Shown here in pieces: positions 54,053 through 62,615 of a DNA stretch of 64,000 nucleotides. Position numbers and translations under genes: made by a program. The notes beneath the pieces were generated by a model that made no database searches, was not told the DNA's origin, and was given only the letters and a program-made list of their open reading frames with translations. The stretch's first letter is position 1, and each line of letters opens with the position of its first letter. Source of the DNA: Rhodovulum sp. MB263 (GTDB lineage Bacteria; Pseudomonadota; Alphaproteobacteria; Rhodobacterales; Rhodobacteraceae); NCBI RefSeq assembly GCF_002073975.1, contig NZ_CP020384.1:2232001-2296000 (forward strand). Reading direction: 5' to 3'.

Positions 54053-55705
54053 CTAGCGGCTCTCGGTCTGCAGCCCCCGGAAGATCGAGAAGCACATGAC
54101 CAGCAGCACCAGCGTGAAGGGCAGCCCGGTCGAGATCACCATAGCCTGCAGCGCCGAGAGCCCGCCCCCGACCAGCAGAACGATGGCCACCGCGCCCTCG
54201 AAGGTGCACCAGAACACCCGCTGGGGCAGAGGCGCGTCGATCTTGCCGCCCGCGGTGATCGTGTCGATGACCAGCGATCCCGAATCCGACGAGGTGACGA
54301 AGAACACGATCACCAGCACGATACCGATCACCGAGGTGACCGAGGCCCAGGGCAGCGCCTCGAGCATCGCGAAGAGCGACATCGGCGGGTTGTAGGTGTC
54401 GATCACCTGCGCCTTGACCGCACTGTTCACCGGATCGGACAGCACCTGGTCGATGGCCGCACCGCCGAAGACCGCCATCCACAGCACGCAGACGAGGCTG
54501 GGGATCAGCAGAACGCAGACCACGAATTCGCGCACCGTCCGGCCCCGGCTTACACGGGCGATGAACATGCCGACGAAGGGCGACCAGGAGATCCACCAGG
54601 CCCAGTAGAAGGCGGTCCAGCCCTGCAGGTAATCGGTATCTTCGCGACCGAACGGGTTCGACAGCGACGGCAGATCCTTGACATAGGCCATCATGCCCTC
54701 GCCGAAATCGGCCAGGATGGTCCCGGTCGGCCCGGCCAGCAGCACGAAGAGCAGCAGCAGCGCCGCCACGACCATGTTGATTTCCGACAGCACCTTGACG
54801 CCGCCATCGAGCCCGCGCAGCACCGAGATCAGGGCGATCGCGGTGATGCCGGTGATCAGCAGGATCTGCACCGTCAGACCCTCGGGTACGCCGAAGACAT
54901 GGCTCAGCCCGGCATTGGCCTGCTGCGCCCCGAAGCCCAGCGAGGTGGCCAGGCCGAACAGCGTGGCGAAGACCGCGAGAATGTCGATGACATGGCCGGT
55001 CCAGCCCCAGATCCTGTCGCCGAAGATCGGGTAGAAGGCCGAGCGGATCGTCAGCGGCAGCCCCTTGTTATAGGTGAAAAGCGCCAAAGCCAGCGCCACG
55101 ATGGCATAGATCGCCCAGGGATGCAGGCCCCAGTGATAGATCGTGGCGGCCAGCCCCATCTCGCGCGCCGCATCGACATTGCCGGGGATCAGGCTGCCAT
55201 CGGCGGCAAAGGGCGAGGGCGTGCCCAGCGGCTGCGAGATCGCCATGTGATAGACCGGCTCGAGCACGCCGAAGAACATCAGCCCGATGCCCATTCCGGC
55301 GGCGAACAGCATCGCGAACCAGCCCGTATAGCTGTAATCGGGCGTCGCATCGGCGCCGCCCAGCCTGACCCGCCCCACCGGCAGCACGATCAGCGCCAGA
55401 CAGAACAGCACGAAAACATTGGCCGCGCTCAGGAAGAACCAGTCGAAGGTCGAGGTCAGGAACGGCCTGAGCCAGCCGAACACCGCACCGGCCTGCGCAG
55501 GCAGCGCGAGCGCGTAGAACACGAAGGCCATGATGCAGAGCCCGGACACCAGAAAGACCGGGTTGTGGATGTCGAAACCGAAGGGTCCCACACTGCCTTC
55601 GATATTGTCCTGACCGATCTCGTAATCCGTCTCGATCAGGTCCGCATCGCCTTCCGGCGCGGGAATGCCCTGATCCGAGAGCTGTTCCGTTGTCTGGTCA
55701 CTCAT
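54053..55705 (-). CDS. BCCT-family transporter (betaine/choline/carnitine type)
   Basis: The 550-residue secondary transporter has a hydrophilic N terminus (to about residue 45) and 12 TM segments. The BCCT signature in TM8 is FYWAWWISWSPFVGMFIARV followed by SRGRTVREFV, and glycine-rich TM1' is FAAGMGIGLMFFGVLEPVYH. Such proteins import quaternary ammonium compounds such as betaine or DMSP. The UspA gene lies 23 bases downstream of its start on the same strand and is transcribed first, a common pairing. Confidence 0.94.
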   Translation of the reverse strand: MSDQTTEQLSDQGIPAPEGDADLIETDYEIGQDNIEGSVGPFGFDIHNPVFLVSGLCIMAFVFYALALPAQAGAVFGWLRPFLTSTFDWFFLSAANVFVLFCLALIVLPVGRVRLGGADATPDYSYTGWFAMLFAAGMGIGLMFFGVLEPVYHMAISQPLGTPSPFAADGSLIPGNVDAAREMGLAATIYHWGLHPWAIYAIVALALALFTYNKGLPLTIRSAFYPIFGDRIWGWTGHVIDILAVFATLFGLATSLGFGAQQANAGLSHVFGVPEGLTVQILLITGITAIALISVLRGLDGGVKVLSEINMVVAALLLLFVLLAGPTGTILADFGEGMMAYVKDLPSLSNPFGREDTDYLQGWTAFYWAWWISWSPFVGMFIARVSRGRTVREFVVCVLLIPSLVCVLWMAVFGGAAIDQVLSDPVNSAVKAQVIDTYNPPMSLFAMLEALPWASVTSVIGIVLVIVFFVTSSDSGSLVIDTITAGGKIDAPLPQRVFWCTFEGAVAIVLLVGGGLSALQAMVISTGLPFTLVLLVMCFSIFRGLQTESR

Positions 55706-55728
55706 ACTCGTTCCTTCTGCTTGATTTC

Positions 55729-56172
55729 TCAGGGGCGCTTGTCCGAGGCCCCGTCATCGGGCCGCACCAGAAGCACCGAGACGCGCGCATGCCCGGCCAG
55801 CCGACCGCCATGCGAGGGCCAGATCCGCTCGGCCGCGCCCGGCAGATGACTTGCCATCACCACCAGATCGGCGCCCTCTTCCTCCAGCGCCCGCATCAGC
55901 GCCGTGTCGAGCTCGGCCGCGGGGTCCGGACAGACGATCACCCGCGCGGTGGCGCGGTGACCATGGGCTTCGGCCTCGGCCCGGGCAAAGGCCTCGAGCT
56001 TCTCGCGGTATTCCCCGGGCGAGCGCGCCAGCCGGCCCGGTTGCGGCGCGGTCACCGCAACATAGGTGACGCCGATGCCGTAATGCCGCGCGAGATCGCC
56101 CGCGACGTCGCAGGAGCGCTTGAGCGCTTCGGCATGGGCCAGATCGACCGGCACCAGTATCTGCTTGAACAT
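55729..56172 (-). CDS. Universal stress protein (UspA)
   Basis: The 147-residue USP domain has MFKQILVPVDLAHAEALKRS, the ATP-binding-like loop VVMASHLPGAAERIWPSHGG and the end VSVLLVRP. ATG 56172 follows GGAGGG. It leads the UspA-BCCT pair. In many bacteria USP genes next to transporters regulate their activity; here that is inferred only. Confidence 0.9.
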   Translation of the reverse strand: MFKQILVPVDLAHAEALKRSCDVAGDLARHYGIGVTYVAVTAPQPGRLARSPGEYREKLEAFARAEAEAHGHRATARVIVCPDPAAELDTALMRALEEEGADLVVMASHLPGAAERIWPSHGGRLAGHARVSVLLVRPDDGASDKRP

Positions 56173-56476
56173 GGACCCTCCTTCATGGACCCGTCTTCCC
56201 CGGCGGCCTGAAGGGCAGAGCCCTGCCCCGCCCGCCTCCGTATCGGAACACAGATTAGAAGTTTTTGTTCGAAAGACCAAGCTTTCGCCCGAGAACGGCC
56301 CGTTCCGCCCACGAAATCCACAACGGATTAGCGCTATTTAATTGATTTAAGATGATAAATATTTTCAAGAGACGCTTAGCCTGGATAAGCAGATCGTCTT
56401 CATTCCAACAGATCGCCAGAGTCGAAAAGAGGCGCAACCTCGCGGCGCGCCTCTTTTCCGGCCCGTTCCGGAAGGG
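56173..56476 (-). promoter_or_regulatory. AT-rich spacer upstream of UspA-BCCT
   Basis: This stretch includes TTTAATTGATTTAAGATGA and ATAAATATTTTCAAG at 56335-56370, clearly less GC-rich than its surroundings, and no gene. It must hold the UspA-BCCT promoter on the minus strand. I see no canonical regulator palindrome. Confidence 0.45.
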
Positions 56477-57469
56477 TCAGGCGTTCACGTCGACGACGAC
56501 CCGGCCCTGCACCTGTCCCTTCAGGATGTCTTCGCCGAGCCCGGGCAAATCCTCCAGCGTCGCGTTGCGGATCATGCCCCTGAGCCGGTCCAGCGGCAGG
56601 TCCGTCGCGATCCGCTTCCAGGCGCGCAGCCGGGCCTCGTAGGGCTGCATCACGCTGTCGATGCCCAGAAGGTTGACCGCCCTGAGGATGAAGGGCGTGA
56701 TCAGTGCGCCCTCGATTGCGGCGCCGCCCGCAAGCCCCACGGCCGCGACCGAGGCGCCGTATTTCATCTGCTTCAGGACCCGGCCCAGCATTGCGCCCGC
56801 CACCGGATCGACGCAGCCGGCCCAGAGCTCGCTCTCGAGCGGCTTGCGCGTCACATCGGACAGTTCCTCGCGCGGCACGATCCGGCTGGCCCCGAGGGAG
56901 CGCAGATAATCCTCGGACCCGGGGCGGCCGGTCACCGCCGCCACCTCATGGCCCAGCTTCGACAGAACCGCCGTCGCCACCGAGCCCACGCCCCCCGAGG
57001 CGCCGGTGACCAGAACCGGGCCGTCGCCGGGCTTCAGCCCGTGATCCTCCAGCGCCAGGACCGCCAGCATCGCGGCCATGCCGGCCGTGCCGACCGCCAT
57101 CGCCGAATGTGTCGACAGCCCGTCGGGCAGCGGCACCAGCCAGTCGGCCCTGACCCGCGCCCGCTGGGCATAGCCGCCCCAATGCACCTCGCCCACGCGC
57201 CAGCCGGTCAGCACCACCCGGTCGCCGGGCCTGTAGCGCGGATCGGCGCTTTGCTGGACAACGCCCGCGAAATCGATCCCCGGCACATGCGGCCAGTGCC
57301 GCACCAGCCCGCCGCCCGACCCCAAGCACAGGCCGTCCTTGTAGTTCAGCGTCGAATACTCGACCGCGACCGTGACATCGCCCTCGGGCAGACGGTCCTC
57401 GTCAAGATCCTGCACCGCGGCATGGGTTTTTCCCTCTTCGTCCTTCTCGACGACCAGCGCCTTGAACAT
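56477..57469 (-). CDS. acuI: Acrylyl-CoA reductase (NADPH), AcuI-type MDR enzyme
   Basis: The 330-residue medium-chain reductase begins MFKALVVEKDEEGKTHAAVQ and has VEYSTLNYKDGLCLG, PHVPGIDFAGVV and the NADPH Rossmann motif VTGASGGVGSVATAVLSK. This matches the YhdH/AcuI family, which reduces acryloyl-CoA to propionyl-CoA in DMSP and 3-hydroxypropionate metabolism. No DMSP lyase or AcuR regulator is near. It follows the DinB gene by 26 bases. Confidence 0.92.
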   Translation of the reverse strand: MFKALVVEKDEEGKTHAAVQDLDEDRLPEGDVTVAVEYSTLNYKDGLCLGSGGGLVRHWPHVPGIDFAGVVQQSADPRYRPGDRVVLTGWRVGEVHWGGYAQRARVRADWLVPLPDGLSTHSAMAVGTAGMAAMLAVLALEDHGLKPGDGPVLVTGASGGVGSVATAVLSKLGHEVAAVTGRPGSEDYLRSLGASRIVPREELSDVTRKPLESELWAGCVDPVAGAMLGRVLKQMKYGASVAAVGLAGGAAIEGALITPFILRAVNLLGIDSVMQPYEARLRAWKRIATDLPLDRLRGMIRNATLEDLPGLGEDILKGQVQGRVVVDVNA

Positions 57470-57495
57470 GCGTGTTCCCTCTTTTCCGGTTTTCC

Positions 57496-58017
57496 CTAAC
57501 CGACGAGATCCGGCATCAGAAACAGATCGGTCGGTGCCGTCAGCACCCCGGCCGCCGTCAGCATCGCATGGATCTGGCCGCGGTGATGAGTCTGGTGGTT
57601 GAACATGTGAACGATGCAGATCGCGCGCGGCACCACCATCTCGCGCCCCGCCGCGCCCGAATACCAGGCCAGATCGCCCGCGAGACCGGGCTCGGACAGG
57701 CCCTGCGCCCAGCGGCTGATCCGGGCATCGGTGATCTGGCGCTTCGAGCGGTATTCCGACCAGTCGGCGACGAAGCCCGCGCTGTCCTCGAGACGGACAT
57801 GCGGCGCCTCCCAGCCGTCGAGCCGCGACATCCAGACGTGATCGGCCCAGAGCAGATGTGCCATCGTGCCCTGGATCGACCCCCAATGCGCCCCCCGCGC
57901 GGCCATGCGCTCGGCCGCGTCGAGCCCGGCGACCGCCTCCATCATCGCGCGGTTCTGCCAGCGATTGTACCGCGCCATCAGTCGGCACCACCCGGCCGTG
58001 ACCATTGCCTGTCCCAT
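57496..58017 (-). CDS. DinB/DfsB-family putative metalloenzyme
   Basis: The 173-residue four-helix-bundle protein has RYNRWQNRAMMEAVAGLD, TMAHLLWADHVWMSRLDGWE with a candidate metal His and the C-terminal HMFNHQTHHRGQIHAMLTAA with the His pair. DinB-like proteins often act as thiol-dependent transferases or hydrolases, but this member's role is unknown. ATG 58017 gives MGQAMVTAGW; MARYNRWQNR is a possible later start. It lies just upstream of acuI. Confidence 0.88.
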   Translation of the reverse strand: MGQAMVTAGWCRLMARYNRWQNRAMMEAVAGLDAAERMAARGAHWGSIQGTMAHLLWADHVWMSRLDGWEAPHVRLEDSAGFVADWSEYRSKRQITDARISRWAQGLSEPGLAGDLAWYSGAAGREMVVPRAICIVHMFNHQTHHRGQIHAMLTAAGVLTAPTDLFLMPDLVG

Positions 58018-58148
58018 CTGTCCGTCCTCTTGTCTTGGCCCCCTTGTGGCAGACCGGCGCGGCAGAGGCGAGTCCCGCCAATGCCCTTGAGCGAAGCCCG
58101 GCGCACGGCTAGCGTGAAGCCGATCCAACCCCAAAGCGAGGGAAGCCC

Positions 58149-59192
58149 ATGACCGTCCGCCCGATTCTCGTCAGCACCGCGGCCCTGATCGCCGGGTCCG
58201 CCGCCTGGGCCGCCGATCCCGATCTGCTGGTCTTCGACTATTCCGGCTTCGAGGACCCGGCCTTCCATGTCGATTATGCCGAAAAATACGGACAGGAGCC
58301 CAGCTTCACCTTCTTCGGTGACGAGGAGGAAGCGCTCCAGAAACTGCGCTCGGGCTTCCGGACCGATGTCAGCCATATCTGCGCGGGCTCTGTCACCAAA
58401 TGGATCGAATCCGGCATTCTCGAGCCCTGGGACACCGCGAAGATCGCCGCCTGGGACGATATCAACGCCGATCTCAAGGGCACCGACGTGGCCGATACCG
58501 GGGCCGAGGTCTATTTCGTGCCGACCGATTTCGGCTCGACCGGCATCGCCTACAACACCGAGGACGTCCCGGCCGGGGACGTGGCCTCGCTCGACGTGTT
58601 CAAGGATCCCAAATACGAGGGTCGGGTGACGTTGCCCGACAATGTCGACGACACCTTCGCCCTGGCCTATCTGGCGACCGGCACCACCGACTGGACCAGT
58701 GTCACCGATGCCCAGTTCGACGCCGCCGTCGACTGGCTGCGCGAGGTCCATCCGAATCTGCGCACCTACTGGACCGACCCGGCCGAACTGGCCCAGTTGC
58801 TGGCCTCGGGCGAGGTGCTGGTCTCCTGGGCCTGGAACGAGACGCTGCCGACCATGGTCGAGCAGGGCTTCCCGGTCGGCTTCCAGCGCGAGCCCCGGGA
58901 AGGCTCCTCGCTCTGGGTCTGCGGCTATGTCGATCTCAAGGACGGCCCCGGCTCCGAGCAGAAGGCCTATGACTTCCTCAATTCCATGCTTGCGCCCTCC
59001 TCGACCCAGGCGCTGCTCGACGCGGGCTACGGCCAGGCCAATGCCAGGGCGATGGCGGCGATCGGCGACGAGGCGCTGACCGAGGTCGGGCTCGGGCCGA
59101 TCGACGTGCCGGTTCTGGCCCAGTTGCCGATGCCGGGCGAGCTGCGCGAGAAGCAGGCGGCCGCCTTCGAGAAGATCAAGGCGGGCTTCTGA
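58149..59192 (+). CDS. PotD-like ABC transporter substrate-binding protein (polyamine family), orphan
   Basis: The 347-residue periplasmic binding protein has a signal peptide (LVSTAALIAGSAAWAADPD) and the PotD/PotF lobes LLVFDYSGFEDPAFHVDYAE, FGSTGIAYNTEDVP, and VLVSWAWNETLPTMVEQGFP. Polyamine or similar amine ligands are typical. There are no permease or ATPase genes beside it, so it must share a transporter encoded elsewhere or be a remnant. It is divergent from DinB and has a terminator right after it. Confidence 0.9.
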   Translation: MTVRPILVSTAALIAGSAAWAADPDLLVFDYSGFEDPAFHVDYAEKYGQEPSFTFFGDEEEALQKLRSGFRTDVSHICAGSVTKWIESGILEPWDTAKIAAWDDINADLKGTDVADTGAEVYFVPTDFGSTGIAYNTEDVPAGDVASLDVFKDPKYEGRVTLPDNVDDTFALAYLATGTTDWTSVTDAQFDAAVDWLREVHPNLRTYWTDPAELAQLLASGEVLVSWAWNETLPTMVEQGFPVGFQREPREGSSLWVCGYVDLKDGPGSEQKAYDFLNSMLAPSSTQALLDAGYGQANARAMAAIGDEALTEVGLGPIDVPVLAQLPMPGELREKQAAAFEKIKAGF

Positions 59193-59227
59193 GCCCCCTC
59201 GCGGCCGACGCCCGCGACACGAACGCG

Positions 59228-59260
59228 CGGCGCCCCCCCGGATGGGGCGTCGCTTTTTTC
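59228..59260 (+). terminator. Rho-independent terminator after the PotD-like gene
   Basis: CGGCGCCCC and GGGGCGTCG form a 9-bp stem (one G-U) around seven bases, followed by CTTTTTTC. It starts 36 bases past the stop at 59192. Confidence 0.85.
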
Positions 59261-59344
59261 TGCGCCCAGGCCGCAGGCTCCATCCCGGCCCGAAAGAGCT
59301 GGCCCAGATTTCCCCTCCGCGCGAAGCGTAGCATCTCGTTACCC

Positions 59345-59560
59345 GATGACCTCACCCGATGATATTCCGCAGTCGCTGTGCGGGGCGGGATTGCAGAAGG
59401 TGGGCGCGCCGCTTTCGGCCTCGAGCAGGATCTCGAGCGCGCCCTCGCCATCTACGGAATAGCGGGCCCGGAGCGTCAGCGGACCGGGCAGGCCGCCGGT
59501 GCCTTCGGGCAGCGACAGGTCGCGCCCTCGCCATTTCATGCCGGAGAACGGCCTGCCTGC
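59345..59560 (-). pseudogene. Aldose 1-epimerase (mutarotase)-like fragment
   Basis: A minus-strand frame reads PEGTGGLPGPLTLRARYSVD and GEGALEILLEAESGAP, with NPAPHSD. This resembles the central part of GalM-type mutarotases (GFPGxLxVxVxYxL, then TDAPTPVNLTNHSYFNL). Only about 70 residues fit and the active-site His is displaced (PHSD). The start and end are lost. I call it a decayed mutarotase, with modest certainty. Confidence 0.45.
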
Positions 59561-59905
59561 GGGACATGCGGCACCAGGCTCAATCGGCTCAGGGAATGCC
59601 GGACTTGCAGGGCGAAAACGCCCGAGGCTGAACGACTCGCGCCGCACGAGATCCGGGACAAGCTCGGCCGGGCCCCCTTGGCGATGATGGCGCGGATCCC
59701 CTCAGCTTCGAGATCGAGCCCCCTACCGGCCGAGCCCCGGATCTGCCCCGCCCGCCGCGATCTCGGAACCGACGCCCTCAGATGCGCCGGCGGCATCTGC
59801 TACGCGGCCAGCGCCTTTGCGGAACTCGTCAAAGCCCCGCCGACAAGGCGTTCAGCGCCGCCATCACCGAGCTGCTCGACCGCGCCATGAAGGGAGGAGA
59901 GAACG

Positions 59906-60112
59906 ATGCCGGAGCATCCATCTCGACCAGTGCCGATCGACCTTCGCCCGAAGGAGGCCCCCGCTTTGCTCGGGGTCAGCACATCCAGGTTTCACCGATG
60001 GATCAACCGTGCCGGAGACGAGTGGCGCCCCATCAAACGCGGCAAGGTAAGGCCGCGAGATCCGAGGATATTCAAGGCCGGCCAGAAAGGCACGAAACAT
60101 GAAATCCGCATG
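59906..60112 (+). pseudogene. Small helix-turn-helix (AlpA/excisionase-like) gene fragment beside tRNA-Leu
   Basis: From ATG 59906 the frame reads MPEHPSRPVPIDLRPKEAPA, then LLGVSTSRFHRWINRAGDEW and [11 protein letters not shown]. The KEAPALLGVSTSRFHRWI part looks like the MerR/excisionase-type HTH found in prophage AlpA regulators. It then loses coding character and runs on through the tRNA-Leu gene, so the 3' end is broken. Its position next to a tRNA fits a relic of an integrated element. Confidence 0.4.
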
Positions 60113-60218
60113 TCGGGATCGTTGCTACACAGGCCAACGCATCAGGAGAACACACGAGGAACCGGGTTGTGTTCCAGACAAAAGAAAACCAGCCAACCAG
60201 CTGATTTTCTTTGGAGTA

Positions 60219-60305
60219 TGGTGCGGTCGAGAAGACTCGAACTTCCACGGGAGTTACCCCACAGCGACCTCAACGCTGCGCGTCTACCAATTCCGCCACG
60301 ACCGC
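60219..60305 (-). tRNA. tRNA-Leu (anticodon GAG)
   Basis: The class II cloverleaf on the minus strand has acceptor GCGGTCG pairing CGACCGC, a D-arm with GGAATTGGTAGACGC, anticodon loop TTGAGGT giving GAG, a long variable arm and T-arm GAAGTTCGAGTCTTC. CCA is encoded at 60221-60219. It lies close to phage-like debris and 388 bases before lipB. Confidence 0.95.
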
Positions 60306-60692
60306 ACGTGTCGGCTAGTGCGGCGGTTCATAACGAGTCGGATCGGGGATGTGAAGGGGCATTTTTGCGTTTTTTGCGCCGCCGGGTGCGGCGCAGCGAC
60401 AGGGCGCCACAAGCCCCCGAAATCCGGCGCAGCCTTCGCGCCCGGGCCCGCCCCGAAAGTCCTCTGGCGCAGGGTTTGCCCGCTGCGCCGGGACCGGCCT
60501 TGGCCGCGACATCGCCGCCATCGCCCGAGACAAGGGATCGGAGGGCGGGGGCATCAGCGCAAGGCAGCCCATTGCAACTTTCGCCGTCATGCCGACATGT
60601 CTGTGCTGACGGCCACGAACGCGCCGGCCTCCGCCCGAAGGCAGGACCGCCTGCCCCGGCGGGGCTGGCCGCGACAGAAGGAAGACCTGAGC
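60306..60692 (+). other. Non-coding stretch between tRNA-Leu and lipB
   Basis: Frames are open because of high GC but show no family features. AAGGAAGACC before 60693 is the lipB ribosome-binding site. Confidence 0.45.
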
Positions 60693-61367
60693 ATGGAGCC
60701 GGAATGGCTTGAACTGAAAGACCTTTCTCCTTACGAGGAGACGGTTGCCGCAATGGAGACCAGAGCGACAGAGATCGCAGCCGGACAGGCCCGCGAGGCG
60801 ATCTGGCTGGTCGAACATCCACCGCTTTATACCGCAGGCACCTCGGCACGGGCCGAAGACCTGACCGATCCGGGCCGGTTTCCGGTCTACGAGACCCGGC
60901 GCGGCGGCCAGTTCACCTATCACGGGCCGGGCCAGAGGGTGGTCTATGTCATGCTCGATGTGGGACGCCGCGGCCATGACGTGCGCCGCTTCGTCTGGCA
61001 ACTGGAGCAATGGGTGATCGAGACCCTCGCCGAATTCAATGTCCGGGGCGAGCGGCGTCCGGGCCGGGTCGGGGTCTGGGTGGTCCGCCCCGATCTGCCG
61101 CCCGGGCCGTCGGGCGCGCCGCGCGAGGACAAGATCGCCGCCATCGGCGTGCGTCTGCGGCGCTGGGTCAGCTTCCACGGGCTCTCGATCAATGTCGAAC
61201 CGGATCTCGGGCATTTCGACGGGATCGTGCCCTGCGGCATCCGCGGCCATGGCGTCACCAGCCTGGTCGATCTGGGGCTGCCGGTGACGATGGGCGATGT
61301 CGATACCGCGTTGCGGCAGAGCTTCTCACGGGTCTTCGGGCCGCTTCCGCCCGAGAACGACGCCTGA
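60693..61367 (+). CDS. lipB: Octanoyl-ACP:protein N-octanoyltransferase
   Basis: The 224-residue LipB moves octanoyl from ACP to lipoyl domains, the first step of lipoate assembly. Conserved parts are [37 protein letters not shown], and [20 protein letters not shown] followed by NV. The catalytic Cys is in [13 protein letters not shown] and Lys in [11 protein letters not shown] 60693 ([18 protein letters not shown]) fits family starts; longer upstream frames overlap the tRNA. It is a single-gene unit. Confidence 0.96.
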   Translation: MEPEWLELKDLSPYEETVAAMETRATEIAAGQAREAIWLVEHPPLYTAGTSARAEDLTDPGRFPVYETRRGGQFTYHGPGQRVVYVMLDVGRRGHDVRRFVWQLEQWVIETLAEFNVRGERRPGRVGVWVVRPDLPPGPSGAPREDKIAAIGVRLRRWVSFHGLSINVEPDLGHFDGIVPCGIRGHGVTSLVDLGLPVTMGDVDTALRQSFSRVFGPLPPENDA

Positions 61368-61463
61368 AACGCCCCCCGGCGGAACGGGCCGGACCAGAGG
61401 GACGCGGACAGCGCGGCACAGGCGCCGGTCAGGGCCGCGAGCGAGGCCCCCTGGCAGTCCTCG

Positions 61464-61805
61464 TCAGGACTTGAACGCGCGCGCCGAGATATCCTTCAGG
61501 GACGCCGTTTCCTCGATCAGGAGCGCGCGGCGGCCGCTCTCGGCCGGGGCCGCGGCAGTGCCCTTCAGATCCTGCAATTCGCGTTCGAATTCCTCGGCCT
61601 TCAGCCGGAAGAAGCGCTGCGACAGATCTTCATACATCTCGCGCGCCAGCAACAGCCCCATCCCGATCGCCGACAGGATGAAGAGCGGGTGCTGGTAGAT
61701 GAAGAGAAACGTGACCAGATGCACCGTGATCAACGCCAGCGCACCGGCGCGCAAAAGCAGCGCCGGCCAGTCTTCGGGTTTGACATTCTTCAGATATCTC
61801 AGCAT
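61464..61805 (-). CDS. Small hypothetical membrane protein
   Basis: The 113-residue protein begins MLRYLKNVKPEDWPALLLRA with a basic cytoplasmic end, two adjacent hydrophobic helices (ALALITVHLVTFLFIYQ and PLFILSAIGMGLLLA) and a charged coiled-coil tail (LSQRFFRLKAEEFERELQDL). No known family is recognised. It is convergent with lipB. Codon use matches neighbours, so it is probably a real conserved gene. Confidence 0.75.
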   Translation of the reverse strand: MLRYLKNVKPEDWPALLLRAGALALITVHLVTFLFIYQHPLFILSAIGMGLLLAREMYEDLSQRFFRLKAEEFERELQDLKGTAAAPAESGRRALLIEETASLKDISARAFKS

Positions 61806-61973
61806 GGACCGATCCCCGCCTCCGTGTAAGCCATCACGTTATCTGCCCTGAACCCCGGGCGGAAGGGCACGAAGCCCCCTTCCCCGACCCCTTACGACGC
61901 TGCTTTGCAGATGGCCATGCGCGCCCGCGACGCAAGGGGCACAAAGCCCGCCTGGCGGGCGCCCCGCCTGCGC

Positions 61974-62432
61974 TCAGGTCAGCCGTTGACGGACCATCGG
62001 ACCGACGGCGGCGAAATCCATCCGCCCGGCATATCTGGCCTTCAGCTGCGCCATCACCTTTCCCATGTCGCGGATCGAATTGGCCTCGGTCTCGACGATT
62101 GCCGTGCCGATGGCCTCGTCGACCTCGTCCGCGGTCAGCTGGCGCGGCAGATATTCCTCGATCACCGCGATCTCGGCGCGTTCGCGTTCGGCCAGATCGA
62201 GGCGCCCGCCCTCTTCATAGGCACGGGCGCTTTCCTGTCGCTGCTTGACCATGCGGGCGAGGATCGCCAGCACCTCGGCCTCGCTCACGCCCTCCTCGCC
62301 ATCCCCGGTGCGGGCCGCGATGTCGCGGTCCTTGATCGCGGCATTGATCAGCCTCAGCGTTCCGAGCCGGTCCGCCTCCCTGTCCTTCATCGCCGCCTTG
62401 AGCGCCGCAGAAATGCGGGTGCGTAGGTCCAT
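61974..62432 (-). CDS. GatB/YqeY-domain protein
   Basis: The 152-residue YqeY protein has MDLRTRISAALKAAMKDREA, RLGTLRLINAAIKDRDIAAR and the C-terminal IRDMGKVMAQLKARYAGRMD. The domain resembles the tail of the GatB amidotransferase subunit and binds tRNA-like substrates, but its role is not settled. ATG 62432 is used; the longer frame begins in non-conserved sequence. In Rhodobacteraceae this gene is often next to carA, as here (divergent, 183 bases apart). Confidence 0.9.
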   Translation of the reverse strand: MDLRTRISAALKAAMKDREADRLGTLRLINAAIKDRDIAARTGDGEEGVSEAEVLAILARMVKQRQESARAYEEGGRLDLAERERAEIAVIEEYLPRQLTADEVDEAIGTAIVETEANSIRDMGKVMAQLKARYAGRMDFAAVGPMVRQRLT

Positions 62433-62615
62433 CGGCTGCCTCTTGTCGTTTGCCAAGGTCAAGTTGAGCAAGATAAGGGTGGGGCCCAGGCATGACAACC
62501 CTGGCAAGATGACGCTAAGATACTGAATTTAAACGATTCTACATTTTGCCGCTGGCCCTTGATTCTTCTTTTGCCTCGACCTAGTGTCCGGCCGACCAGC
62601 GCCCAGGAGTTCCCG

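Noticed and set aside
56335-56370. FNR/FnrL box (TTGAT-N4-ATCAA) upstream of UspA
   Set aside because: TTGATTTAAGATGAT lacks the second half-site; the similarity is only to AT-rich sequence.
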